From positions 62,001 to 126,000 of the forward strand of contig JAKTNI010000002.1 in assembly GCA_029593505.1 (NCBI GenBank): 64,000 bases of DNA, given 5' to 3'. Made by a program: the position numbers and the translations under genes. The notes under the pieces were generated by a model that was given only the letters and a program-made list of their open reading frames with translations, had not been told where the DNA came from and did not search any database. Below, piece after piece: positions 36,060-46,528 of this stretch. The stretch is from Streptococcus suis. GTDB taxonomy: Bacteria; Bacillota; Bacilli; Lactobacillales; Streptococcaceae. The stretch's first letter is position 1, and the number at the start of each line of letters is the position of its first letter.

Positions 36060-39000
36060 CTAGAGATTAATGATAATACTATCCACATTTTTCTTAGTCA
36101 GATTATTCACTAAGTTTGTCGTACTAAAGCTGGATTGAACAAGAAGATTAGATATATAGGCCGAAGACAATTGATTTGTTAATGCCGCTTTCAAATTCTT
36201 CAGAGCATGCCCATCACCATCAATACGACCATAGAAAATAGCATTCGTGTATGAACTGTTCTTAGCTACAGAAATAGTTGAAAAGTCAATATCAGCGGTC
36301 AATTGAATATCTGCGTATGGATTAGTTTTCATCGCATTAATTAATTCTTGAGCTGTGGACACTTTCACAGCAGCAACATTTCCATAAATATCCGAACGGA
36401 AATCGTCGGTTATTCTCTTGATATTGTAATACAGTGTTTTTCTCAAACGATACGTTTGCGAAAGTTTTTGGAAGTCTCTATTTTCAAGATCTTTCTTCAT
36501 CGCCTCAACAAATAATTGAATGATTTTTTCTTCATTTAAAGTCGTTTGATTAGCTAAACTCTGCTTCACTTCATCGTATTTTTGAATCTTATATGTCTCA
36601 TAAGTTAGATCCGGATTTCCTGTTACTTTTCTGAGCACTTCCAAGTCATTTAGAGAACCAGAAGCTGCTGTCAGTAAACCATCTACATACCCTTTTTCAG
36701 CTGCCATACGATAGACAATATACTGTGTAGCCAACGAATCTGCAGTTTTAGCATCATCATGTGCCATATACCAGTTTGTATCAAAGATACTTGGCTCTGT
36801 GTAATCGTTTCGCTTGAACGAAAGATCTATCCTTCCAGGATACATACCAAATTTATTCCTAATTAAATCTTCCAAAGTTATCATATTAGAATATTCTCTA
36901 TTAAATTTATTAGGCATCAATCGTTCCAGAGTGCGATTAGCTGTCGGATCTGCTGGATTAGAATCTGGTGTGTTGCCATAAGCATTTATCTTCAAAACAA
37001 TCGATTGTTGCATTGGCTCCAATTGTAAAACCGCCTTACCTTGCAGATAGTCGAGTAAATCGATTGTCTGGAATAATTTTTTATAAAAATCAGCAAATTT
37101 TTCGGGAGAATTAATACGATCCCGTGTCCAGTTAGCGGCTATAAAGTCCGTTTTATCTCTATCATACACAAAATTCATATTGATATTTGCTTCATTGATT
37201 TTTTGCTCAAACATCCCTACAGCATAAGTTTCTATACCAACATTTGCTCTTCTTCCTAAACCATTTAAGAGAACGTTTCTATCAATATTATGCACCATCT
37301 CATGAGTAAATAAGAAGAATAAATCCAATAACTTACCACGTAAAATATAGAACTCACTTCCATTAGCAAATGCAGTTTCGGATAATTCACCTCCCATATT
37401 CAAATTAGCCAAATTATATAGATTTCGAATCGTTTTATCTTCTGTTGCAGATGGAGCTTGATAAGTAGAATTAAACGTTCTAGCTGCATCTACACTTAAT
37501 AATTTCACTTTAGGCATCAATTCTGTTGAGCTAGGATTCACCTTAGTTAAAGTATCAAAATATCGATAGAGTAAATCTGAAAATGCCTTAGCCTTTTCTT
37601 TCACAGTGTTTCTTAACTCTTCTGTGATGGTATTAGTTCCAGAAGGAGCGTATACTCCCATAGAGCCGACGATTAGTTGCATTGGTGAACCAATCAGATA
37701 CGTTCCTTCATTATTTTTAGACAATACTGGTAATACCAAATTCGCTTTCTTCAATTCTTTCAAAAGAGTCCAGGCATTATAATTCATCGGAACATTAGCA
37801 ATAGGAGCAACATCTTCCACAATGCCGTCAAAGGCTTGTCTGAACCACTCACTATATTTTCCTTTGAAGGCTGGTTGATAGATATCAACTAACGATTCAA
37901 CTGTTTTGGCAATTGCATCATCACTTTCCACTGGTGTCACATACAATATAGGATTCACATACTGTTTGTAGAATTCACCTGTTCTACCACCTGATAGCAT
38001 GGACTTTGTATTAGCTTGTTTAAAAGCAGCTACAATCGTTTCAAATGTCGCTTGTTCTTTTCCAAAAATATTGCGATAAGTCAATATGAAATCAGATAAT
38101 GTAGCTGATCCAATGTCAAAATTATAAAAGCGGTTCGTATAGAGACTTACAAATAATAAATCCTTCAACATTGCATCATCAATCTTATTAGCGAGATAGT
38201 TTTGACTAATTGACGAATCATCCAACCAGTAACTATTTGCTAGTAAGCGATTGACCAACTGCTTCTTCGTCTCAACAGCCATACCTTGCCATTCATCCGA
38301 TAAAACATACCATGTCCTATCATCCAATGGGTACACTGCCTTCAAATCTTCTAATGTTACCGATTCTATCTTTGATCCTAGATCCAATCGCGTTACATAA
38401 TCTGTATCTTGGGTTGGACGACTGATGACAATACCATTTGATAAGAGTGACTTTTGTACAGAAGACTCTGTTACAGTGTTGCTAATATCATAATGTTGAA
38501 CCTGTCCATTTTCAAAAATGACTTGAACAGATGTAGCATTTGAAGTGAAAAATCTAGTCGGTTTATTGGTTCCATCTAAAAATACAAACGATTGAATACG
38601 AGATTCAGAAAGATTTGGAGCTAATTTACTCACATCAAAGGTTTCATAATCCGTATTTGAAGTATACCAGCTAAGTTTTCTTAAGTTTTCAAGCAAAATA
38701 GACTGTTCAGCTACTTTAAAAGGATTATTTTGCAAATCTTTTTTCAAAATATCTTCAACAAAAACATCATAATTTACTAATTTTGCTTTTCCGTCAACTA
38801 GTTTAACAGAACTAATTAGAGTTGGATGATCTGCAAACTGAATTTGAACTAATGCTTGAGTATAATCTTTAGGTTGCTCAACCATTTGATACTGACCTGA
38901 CTGATCTTTTTCCAAATAGGAAATGCCAGTCGCATCAAATAGATAGTTTTCCAATGTAATAGCTTTTTTTGTACCACGTCTGACAACGCGACGTTCCATT

Positions 39001-40670
39001 GGGACTGTAATTTCCTCGCTGACAACACCGTCGCCAGTGCGAACTCCACGAACTGTACGGTAAGTGGTTGTAACAACCTTCTCTCCCTCTTTACCTTGGG
39101 AAACTTCTACTTCGTCACCGACATATAAACTGTCATCGTCTATATAGGTCGTTTCAATGGGGAGGGGAACAGGAGTACGATCTACATCAATTCCTTCTGT
39201 CGGCTCCGCAACTCGTTTAGTGCCTACCTGTACTATTTCGTTGACTGCTGGTTTGGTAATCTGCTCACCAGAAAGAATACCATTCGTATAGGTTAATTCC
39301 TTAACTCCAGATACACCTAATTGAAGAATCTTGCGTTCACCCTCTAGTAACTCTGAGGTCTCCTGAATCTCTGTCTCATACGGTATAATTTCGGTAACAA
39401 CTTTAACTTCATCGACAGGTTGACTAACATTTTTCGTGCCACGAGCAATAACTTGGGTAACAGGAGCTACAACTTCGGTAGAAATGAGTTCGCCTTTGAC
39501 ATATGTAAGTGTCTGAGTGCCTGAAACACCAGCTACTCGAAGTTCTTCCCTACCTTCCAACAGTTCTGGATCTTCCACATAAGTAGTTTCAAACGGTAAA
39601 GTCTGAACTTCTACACGTTTTATACCTACCTGTACTATTTCATTGACTGCTGGTTTGGTAATCTGCTCACCAGAAAGAATACCATTCGTATAGGTTAATT
39701 CCTTAACTCCAGATACACCTGATTGAAGAATCTTGCGTTCACCCTCTAGTAACTCTGAGGTCTCCTGAATCTCTGTCTCATACGGTATAATTTCGGTAAC
39801 GACTTTAACTTCATCGACAGGTTGAATGACTTTCTTTGTACCACGAGCAATAACCTGATGAACAGGATCAACGACTTCGGTAGAAATGAGTTCGCCTTTG
39901 ATATATGTAAGTGTCTGAGTGCCTGAAACACCAGCTACTCGAAGTTCTTCCCTACCTTCCAACAGTTCTGGATCTTCTACATAAATAGTTTCAAACGGTA
40001 TAGACTCAGTGACCGTATTCGGAACTGCCACATCCGACACTGTACTATCAGTATCTAGTACTGCATTCGCTGAACTTCCCTCATTTACTACTGAAGGAGA
40101 GGGCACATCAGTTGAAACTTCATCTGCTGGAATATAACCTACAAATGAGTATCCTTCAATCGTAATATTTCCGTCAGGAACGGCATCACCAACACGTAAT
40201 GTCATTGTTTGATTATATTGCGAAAGAACTTCAATAGCAAGTGTATCTAATGAAAAAGTTCCTAGAGTAGTCAACAATGCAATGCTTGTAATAACCTTCT
40301 TGCGCTTCCCTTTCAACACTCCAATTCCAATGAGCAACAAAGAACCTCCACCTACCATTGCAGTAAGAGAAGATAGGTCTTCATTTGTTTTGGGTAAAAC
40401 AGTACTTCTAGCTTCATAAACTGCGTAATAAGTATGATATTTACCAACTTTCTCATCTTTTAGATTGGTAATCATAGAGGCTAACTGTTGTTCTGATAAC
40501 TCCGAACGTTCCACATATTTCCACTGGATTTGAAAGTTCGTATCTTGCGCTTCTACAGTCTGAATAGTTTGTAAAGCAATACTCAATCCAACTACAATGG
40601 AGGCGATACCTACGTTCAGTTTTCTGATTGAAAATGTTTGGTGTTTCGGCTTAAATAACAATTTTTCCAC
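36060..40670 (-). CDS. M26 (IgA1-protease/Zmp family) surface zinc metalloprotease
   Basis: Large secreted protease of 1536 residues. Order: signal peptide with a YSIRK-type motif (FSIRKLNVGIASIVVG, about 13-28), a sorting-like motif LPKTN at 92-96 followed by a hydrophobic helix and KGKRKK, four G5 domains in two near-identical pairs (about 220-490), a fifth G5-like domain (about 495-565), then the M26 region. Zinc site HEMVH (His1123, Glu1124, His1127) with third ligand Glu1147, 19 residues on, exactly the M26 spacing. N-terminal sorting signals are normal for this family, but LPxTG is usual, not LPxTN. Host substrate (IgA1 or another) cannot be told. Shorter than typical IgA1 proteases. 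Confidence 0.88.
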   Translation of the reverse strand: MEKLLFKPKHQTFSIRKLNVGIASIVVGLSIALQTIQTVEAQDTNFQIQWKYVERSELSEQQLASMITNLKDEKVGKYHTYYAVYEARSTVLPKTNEDLSSLTAMVGGGSLLLIGIGVLKGKRKKVITSIALLTTLGTFSLDTLAIEVLSQYNQTMTLRVGDAVPDGNITIEGYSFVGYIPADEVSTDVPSPSVVNEGSSANAVLDTDSTVSDVAVPNTVTESIPFETIYVEDPELLEGREELRVAGVSGTQTLTYIKGELISTEVVDPVHQVIARGTKKVIQPVDEVKVVTEIIPYETEIQETSELLEGERKILQSGVSGVKELTYTNGILSGEQITKPAVNEIVQVGIKRVEVQTLPFETTYVEDPELLEGREELRVAGVSGTQTLTYVKGELISTEVVAPVTQVIARGTKNVSQPVDEVKVVTEIIPYETEIQETSELLEGERKILQLGVSGVKELTYTNGILSGEQITKPAVNEIVQVGTKRVAEPTEGIDVDRTPVPLPIETTYIDDDSLYVGDEVEVSQGKEGEKVVTTTYRTVRGVRTGDGVVSEEITVPMERRVVRRGTKKAITLENYLFDATGISYLEKDQSGQYQMVEQPKDYTQALVQIQFADHPTLISSVKLVDGKAKLVNYDVFVEDILKKDLQNNPFKVAEQSILLENLRKLSWYTSNTDYETFDVSKLAPNLSESRIQSFVFLDGTNKPTRFFTSNATSVQVIFENGQVQHYDISNTVTESSVQKSLLSNGIVISRPTQDTDYVTRLDLGSKIESVTLEDLKAVYPLDDRTWYVLSDEWQGMAVETKKQLVNRLLANSYWLDDSSISQNYLANKIDDAMLKDLLFVSLYTNRFYNFDIGSATLSDFILTYRNIFGKEQATFETIVAAFKQANTKSMLSGGRTGEFYKQYVNPILYVTPVESDDAIAKTVESLVDIYQPAFKGKYSEWFRQAFDGIVEDVAPIANVPMNYNAWTLLKELKKANLVLPVLSKNNEGTYLIGSPMQLIVGSMGVYAPSGTNTITEELRNTVKEKAKAFSDLLYRYFDTLTKVNPSSTELMPKVKLLSVDAARTFNSTYQAPSATEDKTIRNLYNLANLNMGGELSETAFANGSEFYILRGKLLDLFFLFTHEMVHNIDRNVLLNGLGRRANVGIETYAVGMFEQKINEANINMNFVYDRDKTDFIAANWTRDRINSPEKFADFYKKLFQTIDLLDYLQGKAVLQLEPMQQSIVLKINAYGNTPDSNPADPTANRTLERLMPNKFNREYSNMITLEDLIRNKFGMYPGRIDLSFKRNDYTEPSIFDTNWYMAHDDAKTADSLATQYIVYRMAAEKGYVDGLLTAASGSLNDLEVLRKVTGNPDLTYETYKIQKYDEVKQSLANQTTLNEEKIIQLFVEAMKKDLENRDFQKLSQTYRLRKTLYYNIKRITDDFRSDIYGNVAAVKVSTAQELINAMKTNPYADIQLTADIDFSTISVAKNSSYTNAIFYGRIDGDGHALKNLKAALTNQLSSAYISNLLVQSSFSTTNLVNNLTKKNVDSIIINL
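39213..40016 (-). repeat. Two 402-base tandem copies encoding paired G5 domains
   Basis: Sequence at 39223 onward (CCTACCTGTACTATTTCG...) recurs at 39625 with very few differences over the whole unit; the period is 402 bases, 134 codons, in frame. Each copy encodes two different G5 domains. High nucleotide identity indicates a recent duplication and a site prone to copy-number change. Confidence 0.85.
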
Positions 40671-40710
40671 TCCCTATCTTGTGTTTATGATAAAGACATA
40701 CCCAGTACAT

Positions 40711-40716
40711 ATTATA
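40711..40716 (-). promoter_or_regulatory. Candidate promoter of the protease gene
   Basis: Minus-strand TATAAT about 40 bases before the start; the -35 region (TTTATT) is weak. The rest of the 40671-40941 gap is very AT-rich with no gene seen. Confidence 0.45.
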
Positions 40717-40941
40717 TACATATTTACTGAATAAATAAACAATTTAACAACTATATTTTATCATAAATTGATAGCATTTTAAATATTTATGCTTGATTTT
40801 GACTTTAAAATTTTAAAAGTCATCTATGCTGATTTCAGATAATATATATTTTTCTGAATACTATCAACATAAATGACTTATATATTTAGTAAAAATCTTA
40901 AAAGTCTTCCATACAAACTCACATGGAACTAGGTTAGCTCA

Positions 40942-41988
40942 TCACACTAAATGACTTTCGCGTTTTTCAAACATTTCTTTGGCAAGATTAACCAACTCTG
41001 CAATCAAATCAGAGTAAGATAGACCCATATTTTCCCACAGCAAGGGATACATAGACCATTGAGTAAAACCAGGCATTGTATTTAGCTCATTTAAAAAGAT
41101 ATTGCCATCCGCTGTTAAAAAGAAATCACAACGAGATAAACCGCATCCTCCAATTGCTTGAAAAGCTTTTTTAGCATCTTCTCGCATCTGACACACAACA
41201 GTTTCGTCAAGTTTAGCTGGAATTTCCATCGTAATTTGATTGTCAATATACTTGGCATCGTAGTCGTAAAACTCAACATCTTTTACTACTTCACCAGGAA
41301 GTGTTGTTTTCACATCCATATTTCCTAAAAGTCCAACTTCAATCTCACGAGCAGTGACGCCTTGTTCAACTAAAAGACGACTATCATACTTGAAAGCTAT
41401 GTTCAATGCCACACGCAATTCTCCCACACTCTCTGCCTTTGAGATACCGACACTAGAGCCCATATTAGCAGGTTTCACAAATACAGGATACAATAGTCTC
41501 TCTTCGATTTCTTCAATTTTTTCCTCGATATTCTCACCCTCAATAACCGTAACATACGGGACTTGAGGTATACCTGCTGATTCCAAAACACGTTTTGTTG
41601 TAATCTTATCCATAGCAACACTTGAAGCGAGTAAACTCGTCCCTACATACGGCATGCGTAATACTTCAAGAAAACCTTGGATGGACCCATCCTCTCCCAT
41701 TGGTCCATGAAGTACAGGAAAAACAACTGCATTTTTCTCATAAATATCACTTGGTTGAATACGCTGACCATTCTCTTTTGTTTCGTTTGTCATCAATTTT
41801 TCATTGACTGACGGAGTTTCATCGAATTCTTGAGTCTTGATAAAGTCACCAGTTTGTGTGATGAAATAGGTTTTAACAAAAAATCGCTCATAATCAACCG
41901 CTCGCATAACACTTTCAGCTGACAAAACAGATACTTCTCGTTCAGCAGAACGACCGCCGTATAGTAAAATTAGGGTTTCTTTTGTCAT
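40942..41988 (-). CDS. ddl: D-alanine--D-alanine ligase
   Basis: Makes the D-Ala-D-Ala dipeptide of peptidoglycan precursors; target of cycloserine. The 348-residue ATP-grasp enzyme has [29 protein letters not shown], the lid and catalytic EINTMPGFT-type stretch [16 protein letters not shown] near residue 305. The Tyr/Phe position that separates vancomycin-type ligases was not assessed. ATG at 41988 has AAGGA at good spacing; a start two codons upstream is less likely. It follows recR and pbp2b, a common streptococcal order, but murF, often next, is absent here. Confidence 0.95.
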   Translation of the reverse strand: MTKETLILLYGGRSAEREVSVLSAESVMRAVDYERFFVKTYFITQTGDFIKTQEFDETPSVNEKLMTNETKENGQRIQPSDIYEKNAVVFPVLHGPMGEDGSIQGFLEVLRMPYVGTSLLASSVAMDKITTKRVLESAGIPQVPYVTVIEGENIEEKIEEIEERLLYPVFVKPANMGSSVGISKAESVGELRVALNIAFKYDSRLLVEQGVTAREIEVGLLGNMDVKTTLPGEVVKDVEFYDYDAKYIDNQITMEIPAKLDETVVCQMREDAKKAFQAIGGCGLSRCDFFLTADGNIFLNELNTMPGFTQWSMYPLLWENMGLSYSDLIAELVNLAKEMFEKRESHLV

Positions 41989-42052
41989 ATACATTCCTTT
42001 TCTGATTCAAATTTTGATAGCGTACCACATAAAACAATCATGCAACAGATTA

Positions 42053-42649
42053 TCATAACTCTGTACGATTTTCAATTGCTCTGAGCAGAGTGACCTCATC
42101 AGCATATTCAATATCACTACCGACTGCTAATCCTCGCGCCAAGCGTGTTACCTTAATTCCTGCTGGCTTTAGGACACGGGAAATATACATAGATGTTGCC
42201 TCTCCATCAGCTGTCGCATTCGTAGCTACAATGACTTCTGTCACTTCATTGTCCATCAATCGTGTCAAAAGAGACTTCAAATTGATGTCATCTGGACCAA
42301 TACCATTCATAGGTGAAATCAAACCATGCAACACATGGTACAATCCGTGATACTCTTGAATGTTCTCCAAAGCAGTTACATCACGACTATCTTCTACAAT
42401 CAAGATAGTTGTCTGATCTCTAGTAACGTCTTGACAAATCAAACAAGGATCTTGATCTGTTAGATTACCACAGATAGCACAATAAGATAGATCGCGTTTG
42501 GCAGCTAACAAATTTTTAGCAAATTCATTCACAACATCATCTTCCATACCAATCGTATAGAAAGCCAAGCGTGTTGCAGTCTTAATACCAATACCAGGTA
42601 ATTTTGAATAGCTCTCAATTAACTTAGCAATAGGGGTAGGGTAAAGCAT
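42053..42649 (-). CDS. recR: Recombination protein RecR
   Basis: RecR forms a ring-shaped clamp with RecO to load RecA at gaps. The 198-residue protein has a helix-hairpin-helix ([16 protein letters not shown], about 16-31), a C4 zinc finger ([16 protein letters not shown], about 57-72), a TOPRIM domain ([14 protein letters not shown]) and a C-terminal Walker-B-like [22 protein letters not shown]. Length normal. It lies eight bases after pbp2b and upstream of ddl. Confidence 0.97.
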   Translation of the reverse strand: MLYPTPIAKLIESYSKLPGIGIKTATRLAFYTIGMEDDVVNEFAKNLLAAKRDLSYCAICGNLTDQDPCLICQDVTRDQTTILIVEDSRDVTALENIQEYHGLYHVLHGLISPMNGIGPDDINLKSLLTRLMDNEVTEVIVATNATADGEATSMYISRVLKPAGIKVTRLARGLAVGSDIEYADEVTLLRAIENRTEL

Positions 42650-42657
42650 AAGTCTCC

Positions 42658-44733
42658 TTAGTTCATTGGGTAAAGGGATTGATATAAATTAATAATTTCT
42701 TGGGTTATTTTTTTAGTTGTCGTAGATGTCTGATTCGTCAAGTTTGGAAGAACGACAGCAACGGCAATTTGGGGATTATCGCTGGGAGCATAAGCTACAA
42801 CATTTGTATTGACCGCTGTAATAACATCTCCTGAAGGCGTAGTGGTATAGGTTTCAGCTGTACCAGTTTTCGCACTAACCGTGACAGATGCCCCATTACC
42901 AATCGCACTACCAGTATTGAAACGTCCTCCACCATTCACTACTTGATAGAATCCTTGACGTAAAATACCCATATCCTCAGCAGAAATAGCTACCTGATTC
43001 ATTTCTTTTCTTGATACAGTTTCCAGCACTTCTCCAAGACCTCCTTGAGGATTATTTCCATAAATTCCTTCAACAAGGTGTGGAGCAACTCGTGTTCCTT
43101 TATTAGCAATGGTTGCTACGTACTGCGCCATTTGCAGAGGAGTATAGTTATCAAACTGACCAAAAGCATTCGTAATAAAATTAGCGGTTGTATATTCTTT
43201 TGGTAAGAATCCTGTAGATTCCAATGGTAAGTCAATACCGGTAGAGGCTCCAAGACCATATTCAGCAAATGTAGAGCGAAGTTTTGTCATGGCATTGGTC
43301 AATGTTTCTCCATCATTGATGTACATATTAGCAGCATAACTTTGTCCAAGCAATCCCAAAGCAATTTTTACCATGTAAACGTTAGAAGAGTATTCTAAAG
43401 CCTGTGTAGCATCTATGTTAAAACTTCCATAAGCACCATACCAAGACGTGATCGGTGCGGAACCTGCAAAATAAATTGGCTCGTCTAATTGTACTTGATT
43501 TCCAGAAATAACACCATTTTCCCAACCAGAACTAATGGTGGCCCCTTTTACAATAGAACCCGGAGTAAAGACACTTGTAATCGTACCAAGAGCATCTTCT
43601 GTCACAGTGGATGTTCCTTTTTCATGCCGGTAACCAGACATAGCTAATACTGCTCCAGTTTCAGGCTCTAAAGCTACTGCGTATACTCCTTCAGAATATA
43701 ACGCACTTCCGGTTGCCAATTCATTTTCAAAATGACGTTTGAGAATCGCATTCACTCCATCTTGGAATGCCAAATCAATAGTTAGCTTGATATTATTTCC
43801 TTGTTGTCCTTCTTGTATTGTTTTAATACTCTCAACATTGCCGTTTTTATCTAAGTTGATCTCTTTCTTCTCACGTTGTCCCTGTAATACTTCCTCATAT
43901 TGTTTCTCTAGATAAGCTGTTCCCACTCTATCATTTGGTGAATAGCCTTTCGATAGATAGTACTCCGCATCTTCTGCTGGTAAACCTGCTTGCTCGCTTG
44001 TTACCGTGCCAATAATTGAACTCAAGGAAGTAGGCAATATTTGTCGCTGCCAGTTATTAGTAGTTGAAATGCCCGGTAGCTGAGACTCATTGGCAACAAT
44101 GTAAGCAATCTGCTCCACAGATAAAGGATCCGTTACTAAATTTACAGTTGAAAAGTAAGCGGCACCATTCATCTGCTTAAATAATTCAATAGCCTTGTTT
44201 TCTTCGTCAGAATACTGCAACACTTCATCTGGAATGCTATCAGCTGCATTAGCATAGATTTTAGCTTCACTAAGGAAATTTCCATCTGAATCATAGCGCT
44301 TGTCTTTGGGTAATTTGTCAACTACCCGCCTATAAACCTCTTGATCAGCAAGGTAATAATCAGCTTTATCTCGACGAGTAAGCGTTATATTGGATACACC
44401 CACCCACTGTAGTAATTTGTTTGCAACAGTTTTCATCTCTTCAGCAGACATCTTATTGGAACGAGTAAAAGATACAACCTGTTGAATTTGATTTTCTACC
44501 AAAGGAGTTCCTTTAGCATCATAAATTTGCCCACGAATAGAACCATTGCTAATGACTTTTTGACTCGCTTTAGATAGTTTATTACTATAAAAATCATGGT
44601 TGATAATTTGCATATCAGCCAGTCTTACAACCAATATAATAAATAAAAAAATGACGATGGAAAACAAAATATTGAGACGAATAGCAATAAAATTGCTATC
44701 ATTCTCCAATGACTGCCTCTGTCTTTTTTTCAA
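42658..44733 (-). CDS. pbp2B: Class B penicillin-binding protein 2b
   Basis: Essential transpeptidase for peripheral peptidoglycan synthesis in ovococci, partner of RodA, and a beta-lactam target. The 691-residue protein has one N-terminal membrane helix (about 20-42), a dimerisation/pedestal region, and a transpeptidase domain with SxxK = SIVK (Ser393, Lys396), SSN in [13 protein letters not shown], and KTG in SAKTGTAET. The C-terminus lacks PASTA domains, fitting PBP2b and not PBP2x. Resistance-linked mosaicism was not assessed. Extended -10 TGGTATAAT lies about 33 bases upstream. Confidence 0.93.
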   Translation of the reverse strand: MKKRQRQSLENDSNFIAIRLNILFSIVIFLFIILVVRLADMQIINHDFYSNKLSKASQKVISNGSIRGQIYDAKGTPLVENQIQQVVSFTRSNKMSAEEMKTVANKLLQWVGVSNITLTRRDKADYYLADQEVYRRVVDKLPKDKRYDSDGNFLSEAKIYANAADSIPDEVLQYSDEENKAIELFKQMNGAAYFSTVNLVTDPLSVEQIAYIVANESQLPGISTTNNWQRQILPTSLSSIIGTVTSEQAGLPAEDAEYYLSKGYSPNDRVGTAYLEKQYEEVLQGQREKKEINLDKNGNVESIKTIQEGQQGNNIKLTIDLAFQDGVNAILKRHFENELATGSALYSEGVYAVALEPETGAVLAMSGYRHEKGTSTVTEDALGTITSVFTPGSIVKGATISSGWENGVISGNQVQLDEPIYFAGSAPITSWYGAYGSFNIDATQALEYSSNVYMVKIALGLLGQSYAANMYINDGETLTNAMTKLRSTFAEYGLGASTGIDLPLESTGFLPKEYTTANFITNAFGQFDNYTPLQMAQYVATIANKGTRVAPHLVEGIYGNNPQGGLGEVLETVSRKEMNQVAISAEDMGILRQGFYQVVNGGGRFNTGSAIGNGASVTVSAKTGTAETYTTTPSGDVITAVNTNVVAYAPSDNPQIAVAVVLPNLTNQTSTTTKKITQEIINLYQSLYPMN

Positions 44734-44765
44734 TTTTCAGACCTCATTCTAGAAAGTTTCTTCTT

Positions 44766-44774
44766 ATTATACCA
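44766..44774 (-). promoter_or_regulatory. pbp2B promoter, extended -10
   Basis: Minus-strand TGGTATAAT between the ABC-F gene and pbp2B; no clear -35. Confidence 0.55.
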
Positions 44775-44814
44775 CAGGAAAAAAATATTTCTTAACCTAA
44801 ACACTCTATTTTCA

Positions 44815-46209
44815 CTAATATTTCCTCACTTCATTTCTCATAACTGACTTCTCTATTATCCATTTGTAATCTGTTACTTGATTGACAAAAACTGCATCAT
44901 GCGAAATAAGCAATAAACTTCCTGGATAATGCGCTAAAAACGTTTCTAAAGCTTCTAAAGTAGTGATATCAAGAAAATTTGTCGGCTCATCTAATATCAA
45001 TAAATTCGCATCGCTCAATAAAACTTTTGCCAACGATAAGCGCACTTTCTCACCACCTGAAAGCGTACCAACTTTTTGAAAAGCTTTATAGTAAGGAATA
45101 CCAAGCATGGCTAAAAGATTTAAGATAGTCACTCGATCTTGCACAGACGTTGAATAGACTACATCAAAAGCTGTTGTTTCTTCATTTATATGATGTAGAT
45201 CTTGAGCAAAATAAGCAATGCGTAATTTAGGATTGTAATACCCTAATAATTCCTGATATAGTAATTGCTTTACAAAGCTGGTCTTACCACTACCATTATC
45301 TCCAACAATAGCGACCTTATCACCAAACTTCATTCCAATTTCAGGAAAAGAAACGATTGATTTTTCTTCAATGACAACTTGTCCTGCTTTCAAACGAAAC
45401 AATCTATGAAGCTCCGTATCAATAGTTCCTCTTACCTCCATTTTAACCCATGTTTCTTTTCTCGGTTGTTCAACCTTCTCCAAACGCTCTATTCTTTTTT
45501 CTAACTGTTTAGCTGATTTTGCCATAGATTTCACTTGACTATCGTAAGAGCCCATCATAGCATTGACTTTCCAATCTGATTGAGATATTCCTTTCTTTTT
45601 CTTGGTCATTTTCATTGCTTTCTGCTGGCGCTGTTTTTGTGCTTTACGCAATTTTTTGATTTGTTCTTGACAAGATTGGTACTCTTGATAGTGACGTTCT
45701 CTCTTCTCCTTGCGTTCATGAACAAAATCATCATAGTTTCCTTGATAAATCGTCACCTTCTGTTGTTCTAAATGCCAGATTTTCTCAACTACTTGATTCA
45801 GAAAGTGGCGATCATGACTAACAATAATCACCGTTCCACGATAGTGTTTCAATTGCTTGACAAGAGTAGTTTGGTGCTTAGTATCTAAATTCGCAGTCGG
45901 CTCATCTAAAATAAGTAAGCACGCTCTTTTTGAAAAGGCTTTTGTCAACTCTTTCCAAACTTGCTCACCACCTGATAGATAGCTATCTTCTTTAAGTTGA
46001 GGCACATAAGCCCAATCTGTTTGAAGTAAAATCTTTCCCTGATATTCCGTATCTTCACCAATTAATAGTTTTAAAAAAGTAGATTTCCCCGTGCCATTAT
46101 CTCCCACTAATCCAATTTTTTGTCCAAACATGGCATTTAGTTGATCAATTTGAAATAATTCACGACCTGCAACCTCTTTGATAACCGATGTACATTTTAA
46201 AATTTCCAT
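44815..46209 (-). CDS. ABC-F family ribosome-associated ATPase, possible antibiotic-protection factor
   Basis: The 464-residue soluble protein has two ABC domains and no membrane segment. Domain 1: Walker A GDNGTGKSTFLK, signature LSGGEQVW, Walker B LLILDEPTANLD. A basic linker rich in K and Q (about 175-250) would reach the ribosome's P-site. Domain 2: GDNGSGKTSFVK, LSGGEKVRL, LLILDEPTNFLD. The short interval from Walker A to signature in domain 1 and total length resemble the Msr/Vga-type protection proteins more than EttA-type housekeeping factors. No drug can be assigned. A long leader with a tiny ORF and a terminator precedes it, as known for inducible members. Confidence 0.8.
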   Translation of the reverse strand: MEILKCTSVIKEVAGRELFQIDQLNAMFGQKIGLVGDNGTGKSTFLKLLIGEDTEYQGKILLQTDWAYVPQLKEDSYLSGGEQVWKELTKAFSKRACLLILDEPTANLDTKHQTTLVKQLKHYRGTVIIVSHDRHFLNQVVEKIWHLEQQKVTIYQGNYDDFVHERKEKRERHYQEYQSCQEQIKKLRKAQKQRQQKAMKMTKKKKGISQSDWKVNAMMGSYDSQVKSMAKSAKQLEKRIERLEKVEQPRKETWVKMEVRGTIDTELHRLFRLKAGQVVIEEKSIVSFPEIGMKFGDKVAIVGDNGSGKTSFVKQLLYQELLGYYNPKLRIAYFAQDLHHINEETTAFDVVYSTSVQDRVTILNLLAMLGIPYYKAFQKVGTLSGGEKVRLSLAKVLLSDANLLILDEPTNFLDITTLEALETFLAHYPGSLLLISHDAVFVNQVTDYKWIIEKSVMRNEVRKY

Positions 46210-46253
46210 ATAGTTCCTCTTTCATTTGTAAAAGTGGGGGTTAGGAAGACAGC

Positions 46254-46280
46254 AAAAAAGCCATGTAAAACACGACTTTT
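46254..46280 (-). terminator. Attenuator-type terminator in the ABC-F leader
   Basis: Minus-strand AAAGTCGTG-TTTTA-CATGGCTTT (9 pairs, three wobble) followed by TTTTT, about 45 bases before the ABC-F start codon and on the coding strand of that gene. It would stop transcripts before the gene unless a competing fold forms. Confidence 0.7.
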
Positions 46281-46453
46281 CCACTATTTATGATAATCAT
46301 CGGTATCAGCTTATTGGATAAAACAAGGCTATGAAAGACAATGCTCTATCAACATCTGAACGAAAGATTATAAATGGAAAAAGCCACTTAACTCCTAACC
46401 CAAAGACAGAGTTCACCCTTGTTAAAAACAAACATGAAACTCATACACAGTGG

Positions 46454-46468
46454 TTAGTTGTTATTCAT
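46454..46468 (-). CDS. Candidate leader peptide MNNN
   Basis: ATG AAT AAC AAC TAA on the minus strand, with AAAGAG two bases upstream and GAGG eleven bases upstream. A four-residue peptide in an ABC-F leader fits ribosome-stalling control. Too short for any similarity test. Confidence 0.35.
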   Translation of the reverse strand: MNNN

Positions 46469-46528
46469 AGCTCTTTCTACCTCTTTTTTTATTGATGCTT
46501 TTATTCTACTACAAGTGATCATACATTG

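Larger units (their letters stand above)
46210..46528 (-). promoter_or_regulatory. 319-base leader of the ABC-F gene
   Basis: Between vicX and the ABC-F gene the minus strand holds, in order: a purine-rich ribosome-site-like stretch (AAAGAGG), the tiny frame MNNN (46454-46468), GGGTTAGG (plus 46394-46401), a TATAAT-like element (46367-46372), the terminator at 46254-46280, and CCTAACCC (plus 46238-46245), which is perfectly complementary to the GGGTTAGG above. The arrangement resembles translation-controlled transcription attenuators of macrolide/lincosamide protection genes. Confidence 0.6.

Noticed and set aside
39000..40016. CRISPR-like periodic repeats
   Set aside because: The repeats are a 402-base coding duplication of G5 domains, in frame inside the protease gene.
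46367..46372. Promoter inside the ABC-F leader (TATAAT on the minus strand)
   Set aside because: No -35 or extended element was found; it would bypass the leader ORF but not the terminator. Left open as unproven.
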